This document shows, in pieces, positions 17,207-27,488 of a DNA stretch of 64,000 nucleotides. The notes below the pieces were generated by a model. That model was not told the origin of the DNA. It searched no databases and saw nothing but the letters and a program-made list of their open reading frames with translations. The stretch lies in contig NZ_JOFZ01000012.1 in the NCBI RefSeq assembly GCF_000721265.1, forward strand, positions 310,001 to 374,000, in the 5' to 3' direction. A program made the translations under genes and the position numbers. The first letter of the stretch is position 1; each line of letters begins with the position of its first letter. Source of the DNA: Streptomyces sp. NRRL F-5126. Its GTDB lineage: Bacteria; Actinomycetota; Actinomycetes; Streptomycetales; Streptomycetaceae.

Positions 17207-18757
17207 GTGACTGCTCTCACTCTCACCACGTCGGGCGCCGCCACACTGCGCGCCGACGTCATCGTCGTGGGCGTCGCCAAGGGCGCCGCAGGACCGGTCG
17301 TCGCCACAGGCGCCGAGGCCGTGGACAAGGGGTTCGACGGCAGGCTCGCCGGCGTGCTCGAGACCCTCGGGGCCACCGGCGCCGAGGGTGAGGTGACCAA
17401 GCTGCCCGCGCCGTCGGGTTTCAAGTCCCCCGTCGTGCTCGCCGTGGGCCTCGGCCCGGTGCCCGAGAAGGACGAGGCGTACGGCACCGAGTCGCTGCGC
17501 CGCGCCGCCGGTGTCGCCGCGCGCGCCCTCACCGGCACCAAGAAGGCCGGCATCGCGCTGCCCGTGGAGGCCGCCGAGGACGTCGCCGCGATCGGCGAGG
17601 GGATCCTGCTCGGCTCGTACGCCTTCACCACGTACCGCGACGGTGAGCGCAAGAAGGCGAACGGCGCGAAGGCCGCCACCAAGGACGACGCGGGCAAGCA
17701 GCCGCTCGGCGAGGCCGCGCTGCTCGGCGCGAAGCCGCGCGACAAGGCCCACAAGGCCGCCGCGGACCGGGCGATCGCGCTGACGGAGGAGATCAACCGC
17801 GCCCGCGACCTGATCAACATCCCCTCCAACGACCTCACCCCCGCCGACTTCGCCGCCATCGCCACCGCCGCGGGCAAGGAGCACGGCATCAAGGTGGAGG
17901 TGCTCGACGAGAAGGCGCTCGCCAAGGGCGGCTACGGCGGCCTGATCGGCGTCGGGCAGGGTTCCGTCAACCCGCCCAGGCTGGTGCGCCTCTCCTACAC
18001 CCCGCGCGGCGCGAAGCAGAACCTCGCGTTCGTCGGCAAGGGCATCACGTACGACTCGGGCGGCATCTCGCTCAAGCCTGCCGGCCACAACGAGACCATG
18101 AAGTGCGACATGAGCGGCGCCGCCGCCGTCTTCGCCGCGGTGGTCACGGCCGCCAGGCTCGGCCTGAAGGTCGGCGTGACGGGCTGGCTCGCGCTCGCCG
18201 AGAACATGCCGTCGGGGTCGGCCACCCGCCCCGGCGACGTGCTGCGGATGTACAGCGGCAAGACCGTCGAGGTGCTGAACACGGACGCCGAGGGCCGCCT
18301 GGTGCTGGCCGACGCCATCACGCGCGCCGCCGAGGAGAAGCCGGACGCGATCGTCGATGTGGCGACGCTGACCGGCGCGATGGTGCTCGCGCTCGGCAAC
18401 CGCACGTTCGGCGTCATGGCCAACGACGACGCGTTCCGCACGGCGGTGTACGAGATCGCCGGCGAGACCGGCGAGGCCGCCTGGCCGATGCCGCTCCCCG
18501 TGGACCTGCGCAAGGGCCTCGACTCGCCGATCGCCGACCTCGCCAACATGGGCGAGCGCATGGGCGGCGGCCTCGTCGCCGGCATCTTCCTGCGCGAGTT
18601 CGTGCCGGAGGGCACCACCTGGGCGCACCTGGACATCGCGGGCCCCGCGTTCAACGAGGGCGCGCCGTTCGGCTACACGCCGAAGGGCGGCACCGGCTCC
18701 GCCGTGCGCACGCTCGTCTCGCTGGCCGAGCACGCGGCGGCCGGCGACCTCGGCTGA
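17207..18757 (+). CDS. pepA: Leucyl (cytosol) aminopeptidase, M17 family
   Basis: A 516-residue M17 metallo-aminopeptidase that releases N-terminal residues from peptides in the cytosol, usually as a hexamer with two metals. The catalytic C-terminal domain has GKGITYDSGGISLKP (metal and active-site Lys), the family signature NTDAEGRLVLADAI and MKCDMSGAAAV; the N-terminal macro-like domain spans about 1-170. The GTG at 17207 gives MTALTLTTSG and is chosen over an upstream in-frame start, since the sequence before it is not family-like. A palindrome GCTGACGTCAGC (17083-17094) lies in the spacer after cobS. Ends at a 17-bp hairpin. Confidence 0.95.
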   Translation: MTALTLTTSGAATLRADVIVVGVAKGAAGPVVATGAEAVDKGFDGRLAGVLETLGATGAEGEVTKLPAPSGFKSPVVLAVGLGPVPEKDEAYGTESLRRAAGVAARALTGTKKAGIALPVEAAEDVAAIGEGILLGSYAFTTYRDGERKKANGAKAATKDDAGKQPLGEAALLGAKPRDKAHKAAADRAIALTEEINRARDLINIPSNDLTPADFAAIATAAGKEHGIKVEVLDEKALAKGGYGGLIGVGQGSVNPPRLVRLSYTPRGAKQNLAFVGKGITYDSGGISLKPAGHNETMKCDMSGAAAVFAAVVTAARLGLKVGVTGWLALAENMPSGSATRPGDVLRMYSGKTVEVLNTDAEGRLVLADAITRAAEEKPDAIVDVATLTGAMVLALGNRTFGVMANDDAFRTAVYEIAGETGEAAWPMPLPVDLRKGLDSPIADLANMGERMGGGLVAGIFLREFVPEGTTWAHLDIAGPAFNEGAPFGYTPKGGTGSAVRTLVSLAEHAAAGDLG

Positions 18758-18761
18758 CCCG

Positions 18762-18801
18762 CCGGGCGGCCCGAGCCGCACACGCGGTTCGGGCCGCCCG
18801 G
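18762..18801 (+). terminator. Terminator after pepA
   Basis: A 17-bp stem (18762-18778 with 18785-18801, one G-T pair) and a 6-nt loop start 4 bp after the pepA stop. Confidence 0.8.
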
Positions 18802-19414
18802 CCCTCAGACCCCCCCGCGCCGCCGCGGCGGCCCCGGCCTCGGCACCGCCCGAGCCATCGGGACGGCTTGGCCACCGGCGCGGCCGAGGTCGCCCGAACC
18901 GCGCAGGACCGGGCCGAGCCTGCGGAGACCTGATCCGCCGGGCCGCAGCGGACGCCGGAACCGCCGTCGCTACCCGAACGACTGGGACCGCGCGGGTGCC
19001 CGGGCCACCAGGGCCGACCGGACAACGGGGCGCCCCGGCCACCCGGCATCGCCGGGGCGCCCACTCCCCCGGACCGCCCGTGCCGCCGAAACGGCTGGAC
19101 CGCCGGGAGGGCCGGGCCACGGGGACGACCGGGGCAGCCGGGACGCCCCGGGGCGCCGGGACGCCCGGACCTGCCGGCTCGCTTGCGCGTCGCCGGCGCG
19201 CCGCCCGTCACCGGGCGGCGCGGCGGCGACGTGACTCCGCTCACCCGCCGCTCCGCAGCGCCGCCCCGCGTCCCGCCGACCGCCGACAAGTGCAAAGATG
19301 GGTTCTCGGCAGGACAGGGCCCCCACCACAGGGCCGAAGAGAAGCGGCCGAACACCAGCCGTCCGGACGTGTTACCCGCCCGGCGTACGGCGCACATGCA
19401 TGGAGGAACGTGAC
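18802..19414. other. 613-bp GC-rich spacer between pepA and lpdA
   Basis: No gene supported. Open frames here encode collagen-like G/P/R/A runs with no recognisable family or codon bias, on both strands. The stretch contains many short G/C inverted repeats and presumably the lpdA promoter near its right end, where base composition becomes less extreme (acaagtgcaaagatgg, about 19286). Confidence 0.5.
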
Positions 19415-20803
19415 GTGGCGAACGACGCCAGCACCGTTTTCGACCTAGTGATCCTCGGCGGTGGTAGCGGTGGTTACGCCGCGGCCCTGCGCGGGGCGCA
19501 GCTGGGCCTGGACGTCGCCCTGATCGAGAAGGGCAAGGTCGGCGGCACCTGCCTGCACAACGGCTGCATCCCCACGAAGGCCCTGCTGCACGCGGGCGAG
19601 ATCGCCGACCAGGCGCGCGAGTCCGAGCAGTTCGGTGTCAAGGCCACCTTCGAGGGCATCGACATGGCGGCCGTGCACAAGTACAAGGACGACGTGATCG
19701 CCGGCCTGCACAAGGGCCTCCAGGGGCTCATCGCGTCCCGCAAGGTGACCTACATCGAGGGTGAGGGGCGCCTGTCCTCCCGCACCTCCGTCGATGTGGA
19801 CGGCCGCCGCGTCGAGGGCCGCCACATCCTCCTGGCGACCGGGTCCGTGCCGAAGTCGCTGCCCGGCCTGGAGATCGACGGCGACCGCGTCATCTCCTCG
19901 GACCACGCGCTGTCGCTCGACCGCGTGCCGAAGTCCGCGATCATCCTCGGCGGCGGCGTCATCGGCGTCGAGTTCGCGTCCGCGTGGAAGTCGTTCGGCA
20001 CCGACGTGACGATCGTCGAGGGCCTCAAGCACCTCGTGCCCGTCGAGGACGAGAACAGCTCGAAGCTGCTGGAGCGCGCCTTCCGCAAGCGCGGCATCAA
20101 GTTCAACCTCGGCACGTTCTTCGAGAAGGCCGAGTACACGCAGGACGGCGTGCGCGTGACGCTGGCCGACGGCAAGACCTTCGAGGGCGAGGTGCTGCTG
20201 GTCGCGATCGGCCGCGGCCCGGTCTCGCAGGGCCTCGGCTACGAGGAGCAGGGCGTCGCCATGGACCGCGGCTACATCCTGGTCGACGAGTACATGCGCA
20301 CGAACATCGAAACGATCTCCGCCGTCGGGGACCTCGTGCCCACCCTCCAGCTCGCCCACGTCGGCTTCGCCGAGGGCATCCTGGTGGCGGAGCGCCTGGC
20401 CGGCGTCAAGACCGTGCCGATCGACTACGACGGCGTGCCGCGGGTGACGTACTGCCACCCCGAGGTCGCCTCCGTCGGCATCACCGAGGCCAAGGCCAAG
20501 GAGATCTACGGTGCGGACAAGGTCGTCGCCCTCAAGTACAACCTGGCGGGCAACGGCCGGAGCAAGATCCTCAAGACCGCGGGCGAGGTCAAGCTCGTCC
20601 AGGTCAAGGACGGTGCGGTGGTCGGCGTCCACATGGTCGGTGACCGTATGGGCGAGCAGGTCGGCGAAGCACAGCTGATCTACAACTGGGAGGCGCTGCC
20701 GGCCGAGGTCGCGCAGCTCATCCACGCCCACCCGACCCAGAGCGAAGCGCTCGGCGAGGCCCACCTCGCGCTGGCGGGCAAGCCCCTGCACGCCCACGAC
20801 TGA
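19415..20803 (+). CDS. lpdA: Dihydrolipoamide dehydrogenase (E3)
   Basis: A 462-residue FAD disulfide oxidoreductase, the E3 subunit that reoxidises lipoyl groups of 2-oxoacid dehydrogenases and passes electrons to NAD+. The FAD fold is [16 protein letters not shown], the redox disulfide [15 protein letters not shown], the NAD fold [17 protein letters not shown] and the active-site His in [15 protein letters not shown]. The GTG start at 19415 has GGAGGAA 6-12 nt upstream. It is followed 58 bp later by the E2 gene, forming an E3-E2 operon; aceE is 3 kb downstream. Confidence 0.96.
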   Translation: MANDASTVFDLVILGGGSGGYAAALRGAQLGLDVALIEKGKVGGTCLHNGCIPTKALLHAGEIADQARESEQFGVKATFEGIDMAAVHKYKDDVIAGLHKGLQGLIASRKVTYIEGEGRLSSRTSVDVDGRRVEGRHILLATGSVPKSLPGLEIDGDRVISSDHALSLDRVPKSAIILGGGVIGVEFASAWKSFGTDVTIVEGLKHLVPVEDENSSKLLERAFRKRGIKFNLGTFFEKAEYTQDGVRVTLADGKTFEGEVLLVAIGRGPVSQGLGYEEQGVAMDRGYILVDEYMRTNIETISAVGDLVPTLQLAHVGFAEGILVAERLAGVKTVPIDYDGVPRVTYCHPEVASVGITEAKAKEIYGADKVVALKYNLAGNGRSKILKTAGEVKLVQVKDGAVVGVHMVGDRMGEQVGEAQLIYNWEALPAEVAQLIHAHPTQSEALGEAHLALAGKPLHAHD

Positions 20804-20861
20804 CTCGTCAGTCCGCGAGACGAGACCACTACCGCACTTCCCGATAGGAGCAAGAGAAACC

Positions 20862-22628
20862 ATGGCGGTTTCCGTAACCCTGCCGGCGCTCGGCGAGAGC
20901 GTCACCGAGGGCACAGTCACCCGCTGGCTCAAGGCCGAGGGTGAGCGGGTGGAGGCCGACGAGCCCCTGCTCGAAGTCTCCACCGACAAGGTCGACACCG
21001 AGATCCCCGCCCCCGCGTCGGGCGTCCTCTCGTCGATCAGGGTCGCCGAGGACGAGACCGTCGAGGTGGGCGCCGAGCTGGCCCTCATCGACGACGGCTC
21101 GGGCGCGCCGGCCGCGCAGGAGGCCCCGGCGGCCGAGCCGGCGCAGGCTCCGCAGCCGGCTGCGGAGGCTCAGGCGCCGGAGGCGCCGAGCGCGCCGAGC
21201 GCTCCGACGGCGCAGGCCGCCTCCGGCGCGAGCGGCGCCGAGGGCACCGACGTCGTCCTGCCGGCGCTCGGCGAGAGCGTCACCGAGGGCACCGTCACCC
21301 GCTGGCTCAAGGAGGTCGGCGAGTCCGTCGAGGAGGACGAGCCGCTGCTCGAGGTCTCCACCGACAAGGTCGACACCGAGATCCCCGCGCCCACCGCGGG
21401 CGTCCTGCTGGAGATCGTGGTCGGCGAGGACGAGACGGCCGAGGTCGGCGCGAAGCTCGCCGTCATCGGCGCTCCCGGTGCCGCGCCCCAGCAGCAGGCG
21501 GCCCCGGCCGCCGCCCCGGCGCAGCCCGCCCAGCAGGAGGCCCCGGCGCCGGCTCCTGCCCCCGCCCCTCAGCAGGCCCCGGCCCCTGCCCCTGCCCCTG
21601 TGGCACAGGCCCCGGCCGCGCCCGCCCCGGCGCCGTCGGCGCCCGCCCCGACCCCGGCCCCGGCCGCCACCCCGGCGAACGGCGCCACGGACGACGGCGC
21701 GTACGTCACGCCGCTGGTCCGCAAGCTCGCCGCCGAGAACGGCGTGGACCTCTCCTCGGTGAAGGGCTCCGGCGTCGGCGGCCGGATCCGCAAGCAGGAC
21801 GTCGTCGCCGCCGCGGAGGCCGCCAAGGCCGCCGCGACCCCGGCGCCGGCGGCCGCCCCCGCCGCTCCGGCCGCCGGAAGGGCGCCGAGGCTCGAGGCGT
21901 CCCCGCTGCGCGGCCAGACGGTGAAGATGACCCGCATGCGCAAGGTCATCGGCGACAACATGATGAAGGCGCTGCACGGCCAGGCCCAGCTGACCACCGT
22001 GGTCGAGGTGGACGTCACCAGGCTGATGCGCCTGCGCGCGCAGGCGAAGGACGCCTTCGGCGCCCGCGAGGGCGTGAAGCTGTCCCCGATGCCCTTCTTC
22101 GTGAAGGCCGCCGCCCAGGCGCTGAAGGCCCACCCGGTCGTCAACGCGCGCATCAACGAGGACGAGGGCACGGTCACCTACTTCGACACCGAGAACATCG
22201 GTATCGCGGTGGACTCCGAGAAGGGCCTGATGACCCCGGTCATCAAGGGTGCGGGCGACCTCAACCTCGCCGGCATCGCCAAGAAGACGGCGGAGCTCGC
22301 CGGCGCCGTGCGCGCCTCGAAGATCACGCCCGACGACCTGGCGGGCGCGACGTTCACGATCTCCAACACCGGTTCGCGCGGTGCGCTGTTCGACACGATC
22401 ATCGTGCCGCCGAACCAGGTCGGTATTCTCGGCATCGGTGCGACCGTCAAGCGCCCCGTGGTGATCAACCACCCGGAGCTCGGCGAGACCATCGCGATCC
22501 GCGACATGACGTACGTGGCGCTCTCCTACGACCACCGTCTGGTGGACGGCGCCGACGCGGCACGCTACCTGGGGGCCGTCAAGGCGTTCCTGGAGGCCGG
22601 CGAGTTCGAGGTCGACCTGGGTCTGTGA
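20862..22628 (+). CDS. sucB: Dihydrolipoamide acyltransferase E2 (2-oxoglutarate dehydrogenase type)
   Basis: A 588-residue E2 component. Two N-terminal lipoyl domains carry the lipoylated Lys in the identical motif [12 protein letters not shown] (Lys43 and Lys169). An Ala/Pro-rich linker (about 205-275) leads to the E3/E1-binding domain ([19 protein letters not shown], then [11 protein letters not shown]), a second Ala/Pro linker and the catalytic domain, whose active site is [16 protein letters not shown] near the C-terminus. It is called succinyltransferase type from general similarity; in actinobacteria the same E2 can serve pyruvate dehydrogenase with AceE, and aceE lies 1 kb away. Operon with lpdA. 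Confidence 0.93.
   Translation: MAVSVTLPALGESVTEGTVTRWLKAEGERVEADEPLLEVSTDKVDTEIPAPASGVLSSIRVAEDETVEVGAELALIDDGSGAPAAQEAPAAEPAQAPQPAAEAQAPEAPSAPSAPTAQAASGASGAEGTDVVLPALGESVTEGTVTRWLKEVGESVEEDEPLLEVSTDKVDTEIPAPTAGVLLEIVVGEDETAEVGAKLAVIGAPGAAPQQQAAPAAAPAQPAQQEAPAPAPAPAPQQAPAPAPAPVAQAPAAPAPAPSAPAPTPAPAATPANGATDDGAYVTPLVRKLAAENGVDLSSVKGSGVGGRIRKQDVVAAAEAAKAAATPAPAAAPAAPAAGRAPRLEASPLRGQTVKMTRMRKVIGDNMMKALHGQAQLTTVVEVDVTRLMRLRAQAKDAFGAREGVKLSPMPFFVKAAAQALKAHPVVNARINEDEGTVTYFDTENIGIAVDSEKGLMTPVIKGAGDLNLAGIAKKTAELAGAVRASKITPDDLAGATFTISNTGSRGALFDTIIVPPNQVGILGIGATVKRPVVINHPELGETIAIRDMTYVALSYDHRLVDGADAARYLGAVKAFLEAGEFEVDLGL
20880..21410 (+). repeat. Duplicated lipoyl-domain coding sequence in sucB
   Basis: Two direct copies of about 150 bp, one from 20880 and one from 21258 (offset 378 bp), are nearly identical at DNA level, including long exact runs around the start of the domain and the lipoyl-lysine segment. 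Confidence 0.8.
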
Positions 22629-22679
22629 GGCCTTCCCTCGCAACCCGCGCAGTAACGGCCGTGCGGTAACGGCCGGATC

Positions 22680-22739
22680 CGGTACGGCAACGACGCCCCT
22701 GTCGGGATACTTCGTCCCGGCGGGGGCGTCGCCGTACCG
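22680..22739 (+). terminator. Terminator after sucB
   Basis: A long hairpin with one small asymmetry: cggtacggc...acgacgcccc...tcggga on the left, a tacttcg loop, and the complementary arm ending at gccgtaccg. It lies 50 bp after the sucB stop and 70 bp before the GntR gene. Confidence 0.8.
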
Positions 22740-22812
22740 CCGTCGCCTATCGTCAACAGCGCCGGTACCGCCCGGGCGGTACCGGCGGCCGGTCCGCCAG
22801 GAGGAGCTTTCC

Positions 22813-23457
22813 ATGACCCCGCCCGTCGTCCACTCGCTGCGCGAGCAGATCCGCGAGCACATCGTGGAGGGGATAGTCAGTGGGCGCTGGCAGCCGGGCG
22901 AGCGGATCGTCGAGCGGCGGATCGCGACCGAGCTACAGGTCAGCCAGACGCCGGTGCGTGAAGCGCTGCGCGAGCTCGAGAGCCTGCGGCTGATCGAGTC
23001 GGCCCCCAACAAGGGCGTGCGCGTGCGCAACCTGTCGGCTGCCGACCTGGAGGAGAGCTACCCGGTCAGGGCGGGCCTTGAGCAGATCGCGGCCGAGCTG
23101 GCGGCCGAGCGGCTCGCGGAGGACTGCTCGGCGCTGGAACCGCACGTCGCGGCGTTGTACGAGGCGGACACGGCGAACGACGGCACGGGGCAGGTGCTGC
23201 ACACGGTGGGGTTCCACCGGGAGCTGGTGCGCGCGGCGGGCAACAGCGTGCTGCTGCACACCTGGGAGGGGCTCGGGATCGAGGTGTTCACCGCGCTCTC
23301 GATCCGCTGGCTCGGCACCGTCCAGCAGTCGTACGCGGAGGAGCACCAGGAGCTGGTGGAGGCATTCAGGCGCCGCGACCCGAACATCGGGCCGATGGTG
23401 AAGGTGCACGTGCTGGGTTGCGCGCCGCGCCCCGGCAGCGGTCCGCGACGCGCGTGA
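22813..23457 (+). CDS. GntR family (FadR/FCD) transcriptional regulator
   Basis: A 214-residue regulator. The winged helix-turn-helix spans about 5-75 (WQPGERIVERRIATELQVSQ, then VREALRELESLRLIE) and an FCD all-helical ligand domain follows (SYPVRAGLEQIAAELAAER, ... VGFHRELVRAAGN, conserved His for metal or ligand contact). An AGGAGG-like SD precedes the ATG. It sits alone between sucB and aceE, facing aceE, whose upstream region has a 17-nt palindrome, so a role in controlling the pyruvate/2-oxoglutarate dehydrogenase genes (as PdhR does in enterics) is an attractive inference. Confidence 0.9.
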   Translation: MTPPVVHSLREQIREHIVEGIVSGRWQPGERIVERRIATELQVSQTPVREALRELESLRLIESAPNKGVRVRNLSAADLEESYPVRAGLEQIAAELAAERLAEDCSALEPHVAALYEADTANDGTGQVLHTVGFHRELVRAAGNSVLLHTWEGLGIEVFTALSIRWLGTVQQSYAEEHQELVEAFRRRDPNIGPMVKVHVLGCAPRPGSGPRRA

Positions 23458-23582
23458 TGCCACTGCCCGGAATGCGGCTTTGATCAGGGAAAACGGCTTA
23501 TCGGTGCCGTCACTGCGTGCCGTTTCCGCTGGCACCGAATGCCAATTTCTTCGGATCGTCCAACTTTCTCCCATCACCCCTT

Positions 23583-23599
23583 TGATCGATCATCGATCA
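23583..23599. promoter_or_regulatory. 17-nt palindromic operator candidate upstream of aceE
   Basis: TGATCGAT-C-ATCGATCA is a perfect odd palindrome in an A/T-richer stretch about 100 bp before the aceE ATG. Size and symmetry fit a dimeric winged-HTH regulator such as the GntR protein encoded just upstream; binding is not shown. Confidence 0.55.
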
Positions 23600-23699
23600 G
23601 CGATTTACAGTGGAAGGTGGCTGAACCACAGCCCACCGCCCTGTCCTGCCAGACAAGGCCCCTATCTCCACCCCCTCCTGTGTTTGGAAGGCGGCGACC

Positions 23700-26369
23700 A
23701 TGCCCGACCCCGTAGGCAAGCTTCCGAGCGAGCTCGACCAGCTCCCGGACCGTGACGCCGAGGAGACCGCAGAATGGGCGGCCTCCATCGACGCCGTCAC
23801 CGAGCATGCGGGCCCCCACCGTGCGGCCTACCTGCTGCGCAGGACACTCGAGCACGCCGGTGCCTCCGGGGTGTCGCTGCCCGGGCTCCTGGAGAGCGAC
23901 TACGTCAACACCATCCCCACCGCCGCCGAGCCGGAGTTCCCCGGTGACGAGGCGATGGAGTCCCGTATCACCGCCTGGAACCGCTGGAACGCGGCTGCCA
24001 TGGTCACCCGCGGCTCCAAGCTGGGCCTCGGCGGCCACATCGCCACGTACGCCTCGGTGGCGTGGCTGTACGAGACCGGCTTCGAGCACTTCTTCCGCGG
24101 CAAGGACGGCGACGGCAGCGGCGACCAGCTCTACCTTCAGGGCCACGCCTCCCCCGGCATCTACGCCCGTGCCTTCCTCGACGGCCGCCTGAGCGCCGAG
24201 CAGCTCGACCGCTTCCGCCAGGAGGCGGGCGGCGACGGCCTCCCCTCCTACCCGCACCCGCGCCGGCTGCCCTGGCTGTGGGAGTTCCCGACCGTCTCCA
24301 TGGGCATCGGCCCGATCTCCGCGATCTACCAGGCGCGGTTCAACCGCTACCTGAACGACCGCGGCATCAAGGACACCTCGAACTCGCACGTCTGGGCGTT
24401 CCTCGGCGACGGCGAGATGGACGAGCCCGAGTCGACGGCGTCCCTCGCGCTCGCCTCCCGCGAGGGCCTGGACAACCTGACGTTCGTCATCAACTGCAAC
24501 CTGCAGCGCCTCGACGGCCCGGTCCGCCCGAACTTCAAGATCGTGAGCGAGCTTGAGGCCCAGTTCCGCGGCGCCGGCTGGAACGTCATCAAGACCCTCT
24601 GGGGCCAGGCGTGGGACTCCGTGCTCGCACAGGACGCCGACGGCTCGCTCGTGCGCCGCCTCGGCGAGACCCCGGACGCCCAGTTCCAGACGTACGCGAC
24701 GCGCGACGCCGCCTACATCCGCGAGCACTTCTTCGCCGACGAGTCGCTGCGCCGCATCGCGCAGGGCCTGAGCGACGCCAAGCTGCTGGAACTGTTCCAG
24801 AACTCGCGCGGCGGCCACGAGCCCCGCAAGGTGTACGCGGCGTACAAGGCGGCGATCGAGCACAAGGGCGCGCCGACGGTCATCCTGGCCCAGACGATCA
24901 AGGGCCACACGCTCGGCTCCGGCTTCGAGTCGCGCAACGCGAACCACCAGATGAAGAAGCTCTCGGGCGCCGAGTTCCGCACCATGCGCGACCTGCTCGA
25001 ACTGCCGATCCCCGACTCCGCCCTGACCGGCGACCTCGTGCCGTACTGGCACCCCGGCGAGGACTCGCCCGAGGTCCAGTACCTGCGCGAGCGGCGCGCC
25101 GCGCTCGGCGGCCTCGCCCCGGCACGCAAGGTCGCGGCCAAACCGCTGCCCGCGCCGGCCGAGAAGCCGTTCGACTCGCTGAAGAAGGGCTCCGGCACGC
25201 AGGAGATCGCCACCACCATGGCGTTCGTCCGCCTGGTCAAGGACCTCATGCGGGACAAGGAGACCGGCAAGCGCTGGGTCCCCGTCGTCCCCGACGAGGC
25301 CCGCACGTTCGGTATGGAGTCGCTGTTCCCCTCGGCGGGCCTGTACTCGCCGAAGGGCCAGACGTACGACCCGGTCGACCGCGACCAGCTCCTGTACTAC
25401 AGGGAGGCGAAGAACGGCCAGATCCTCAACGAGGGCATCACCGAGGCCGGGTCGCTCGCGGACTTCACCGCCGCCGCCACGTCGTACGCGACGCACGGCG
25501 AGCCGATGATCCCGTTCTACATCTTCTACTCGATGTTCGGCTTCCAGCGCACGGGCGACCAGTTCTGGGCGCTCGCCGACCAGCTGGGCCGCGGCTTCGT
25601 CGTCGGCGCGACGGCGGGCAAGACGACGATGACGGGCGAGGGCCTGCAGCACGCGGACGGCCACTCGCACCTGATCGCCTCCACCAACCCGGCGGTGGTC
25701 GCTTACGACCCGGCGTTCGCCTTCGAGGTCGCGGTCATCGTCAAGGAGGGCCTGCGGCGGATGTACGGCCCCGAGGCCGAGAACGTCTTCTACTACCTGA
25801 CGGTCTACAACGAGCCGAAGGTGCAGCCGGCGATGCCCGAGGGCGTCGACGAGGAGTCCGTGCTCAAGGGCCTGTACCGCTACCGTGCGGCCGACCTGAC
25901 GGCCGCCGAGGCGCCGAAGATCCAGCTGATGGCCTCCGGCACGGCGATCCACTGGGTGCTCGACGCGCAGAAGATCCTCGCCGACGAGTGGGGCGTATCG
26001 GCCGACGTGTGGTCGGCGCCGTCCTGGACGGAGCTGCGGCGCGACGCGCTGGAGGCCGACGAGGCGCTGCTGCGCGGCGAGGAGCGCGTGCCGTACGTCA
26101 CGCGCGCCCTGTCGGGTGCGCAGGGCCCGGTGCTCGCGGTCAGCGACTGGATGCGGCAGGTGCCGGACCAGATCAGCCAGTGGGTCGAGCAGGACTGGTC
26201 GTCGCTCGGCACGGACGGCTTCGGCCTCTCCGACACGCGTGACGCGGCCCGCAGGCACTTCGGCGTCGACCCGCAGTCGGTCGTCGTGGCGGCGCTCGCG
26301 CAGCTCGCGCGGCGCGGCGAGGTGAAGCCGCAGCGCGTGGCGGAGGCCCGCGAGCGCTACGGTCTCTGA
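23700..26369 (+). CDS. aceE: Pyruvate dehydrogenase E1 component, homodimeric
   Basis: An 889-residue thiamine-diphosphate enzyme that decarboxylates pyruvate and acetylates the E2 lipoyl arm. TPP-binding motif: [12 protein letters not shown] ... [11 protein letters not shown] (from about residue 234). Other family blocks are [14 protein letters not shown] [43 protein letters not shown], the transketolase-like central domain ([31 protein letters not shown]) and the C-terminal domain ending [15 protein letters not shown] 23700 follows a promoter region with a palindromic operator candidate. Ends at a 21-bp hairpin. Confidence 0.96.
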   Translation: MPDPVGKLPSELDQLPDRDAEETAEWAASIDAVTEHAGPHRAAYLLRRTLEHAGASGVSLPGLLESDYVNTIPTAAEPEFPGDEAMESRITAWNRWNAAAMVTRGSKLGLGGHIATYASVAWLYETGFEHFFRGKDGDGSGDQLYLQGHASPGIYARAFLDGRLSAEQLDRFRQEAGGDGLPSYPHPRRLPWLWEFPTVSMGIGPISAIYQARFNRYLNDRGIKDTSNSHVWAFLGDGEMDEPESTASLALASREGLDNLTFVINCNLQRLDGPVRPNFKIVSELEAQFRGAGWNVIKTLWGQAWDSVLAQDADGSLVRRLGETPDAQFQTYATRDAAYIREHFFADESLRRIAQGLSDAKLLELFQNSRGGHEPRKVYAAYKAAIEHKGAPTVILAQTIKGHTLGSGFESRNANHQMKKLSGAEFRTMRDLLELPIPDSALTGDLVPYWHPGEDSPEVQYLRERRAALGGLAPARKVAAKPLPAPAEKPFDSLKKGSGTQEIATTMAFVRLVKDLMRDKETGKRWVPVVPDEARTFGMESLFPSAGLYSPKGQTYDPVDRDQLLYYREAKNGQILNEGITEAGSLADFTAAATSYATHGEPMIPFYIFYSMFGFQRTGDQFWALADQLGRGFVVGATAGKTTMTGEGLQHADGHSHLIASTNPAVVAYDPAFAFEVAVIVKEGLRRMYGPEAENVFYYLTVYNEPKVQPAMPEGVDEESVLKGLYRYRAADLTAAEAPKIQLMASGTAIHWVLDAQKILADEWGVSADVWSAPSWTELRRDALEADEALLRGEERVPYVTRALSGAQGPVLAVSDWMRQVPDQISQWVEQDWSSLGTDGFGLSDTRDAARRHFGVDPQSVVVAALAQLARRGEVKPQRVAEARERYGL

Positions 26370-26380
26370 CCCGGCTGATC

Positions 26381-26437
26381 GGAATCCCTGCCGGGGAACT
26401 GCGCACGGAGTGTGCACAGTTCCTCGACAGGGATTCC
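26381..26437 (+). terminator. Terminator after aceE
   Basis: A 21-bp stem with two G-T pairs (ggaatccctg... / ...cagggattcc) and a 15-nt loop begin 12 bp after the aceE stop and end 38 bp before the WYL regulator. Confidence 0.75.
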
Positions 26438-26474
26438 TGTACGTGAGGGTACGTGTGCACTGCATGATGGGTTC

Positions 26475-27467
26475 ATGCGCGCTGCCCGCCTGATCAAGAT
26501 GGTGCTCCTGCTCCAGTCCAGACCCTTGATGACCGCCGCCCAGCTGGCCGGGGAGCTCGACGTCTCCGAGCGGACGATCACGCGCGACGCGCAGGCGCTG
26601 TCGGAGGCGGGTGTCCCGGTCTACGCGGACAGGGGCAGGAGCGGCGGGTACCGGCTGGTCGGCGGCTACCGCACGGGCCTGACGGGCCTCGCGCGCGGCG
26701 AGGCGGAGGCGCTGTTCCTCTCGGGCGTGCCGGGCGCGCTGCGCGAGCTGGGCCTCGCGGACGCGGCGTCGGCGGCGCGGCTCAAGGTCGCGGCGGCGCT
26801 GATGCCGTCGCTGCGCGACACCCCGGAGGCGGTCGCACGCCGGTTCCACCTGGACGCGCCCGGCTGGTACCGGGAGCCGCAGACGCCGGAGCTGCTGCCG
26901 GTACTGGCGGAGGCGGTGTGGGCCGACCGGCTGATCTCGGCGGTGTACGCCCGCCCGGGCGGCGGCGACACCCCGGCGGCGGAGCGGGAGCTCGCACCGT
27001 ACGGCCTGGTCCTGAAGGCAGGGGTCTGGTACGCGTGCGCGGCGGCGACGGGCAGCGGCGGCGACGCGAAGTTCCGCGTCTACAGGATCGACCGCTTCGT
27101 CTCGGCCGCCCTCCTGGAGGAACGTTTCCGCAGAGACCCGGATTTCGAGCTGGCGCCGTTCTGGCAGGAGCGGTCGGCGGAGTTCGCGCGCTCGCTGCTG
27201 CGCTACGAGGTGACGCTGCGCCTGACGAAGGCGGGGGCGGCCCGCCTTCCGCACGTGACGGACAGGGCGTCGGCCGAGGAGTCGCTCGCGGCGACCCCGG
27301 CGCAGGACGCGGAGGGCAGGCTCACGGTCACGCTGGCGATGGAGTCGGAGGACGTCGCGTTCGGCCAGCTACTGGGCCTCGCGGCGGAGGCGGAGGTCCT
27401 GGCACCGGATGCCCTGCGGGCGCGCTTCGCGGAGGCGGCGCGCGCCCTGACGGGGCTGTACGGCTAG
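26475..27467 (+). CDS. WYL-domain transcriptional regulator (DeoR/HTH_11 type)
   Basis: A 330-residue regulator: N-terminal winged HTH (MRAARLIKMVLLLQSRPLM, TAAQLAGELDVSERTITRDA), GRSGGYRLVGGYRTGLTGL, a WYL domain around 135-215 (ELAPYGLVLKAGVWYACAAA, then FRVYRIDRF) and a C-terminal WCX-like extension. WYL domains sense nucleic acid or nucleotide-like ligands. ATG 26475 starts at the HTH; an upstream in-frame start would translate the aceE terminator. The last ~120 residues are duplicated as a decayed fragment at 30.45-30.80 kb. Convergent with the S9 peptidase, 21 bp apart. Confidence 0.9.
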   Translation: MRAARLIKMVLLLQSRPLMTAAQLAGELDVSERTITRDAQALSEAGVPVYADRGRSGGYRLVGGYRTGLTGLARGEAEALFLSGVPGALRELGLADAASAARLKVAAALMPSLRDTPEAVARRFHLDAPGWYREPQTPELLPVLAEAVWADRLISAVYARPGGGDTPAAERELAPYGLVLKAGVWYACAAATGSGGDAKFRVYRIDRFVSAALLEERFRRDPDFELAPFWQERSAEFARSLLRYEVTLRLTKAGAARLPHVTDRASAEESLAATPAQDAEGRLTVTLAMESEDVAFGQLLGLAAEAEVLAPDALRARFAEAARALTGLYG

Positions 27468-27488
27468 AGCCGGCGCGGGTCTGCCGGG

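Noticed and set aside
18651..19397. 248-codon leftward collagen-like frame in the pepA-lpdA spacer
   Set aside because: G/P/R/A low complexity, no start context and partly antisense to pepA; judged non-coding.
21480..21680. Pro/Ala-coding repeats in sucB as a separate DNA repeat element
   Set aside because: They are the normal Ala/Pro interdomain linkers of E2 proteins.
23574..27254. 1226-codon leftward open frame across aceE and the WYL gene
   Set aside because: Antisense shadow of real rightward genes; Arg/Ala/Leu-rich, no domain, no ribosome-binding site. Typical of high-GC DNA.
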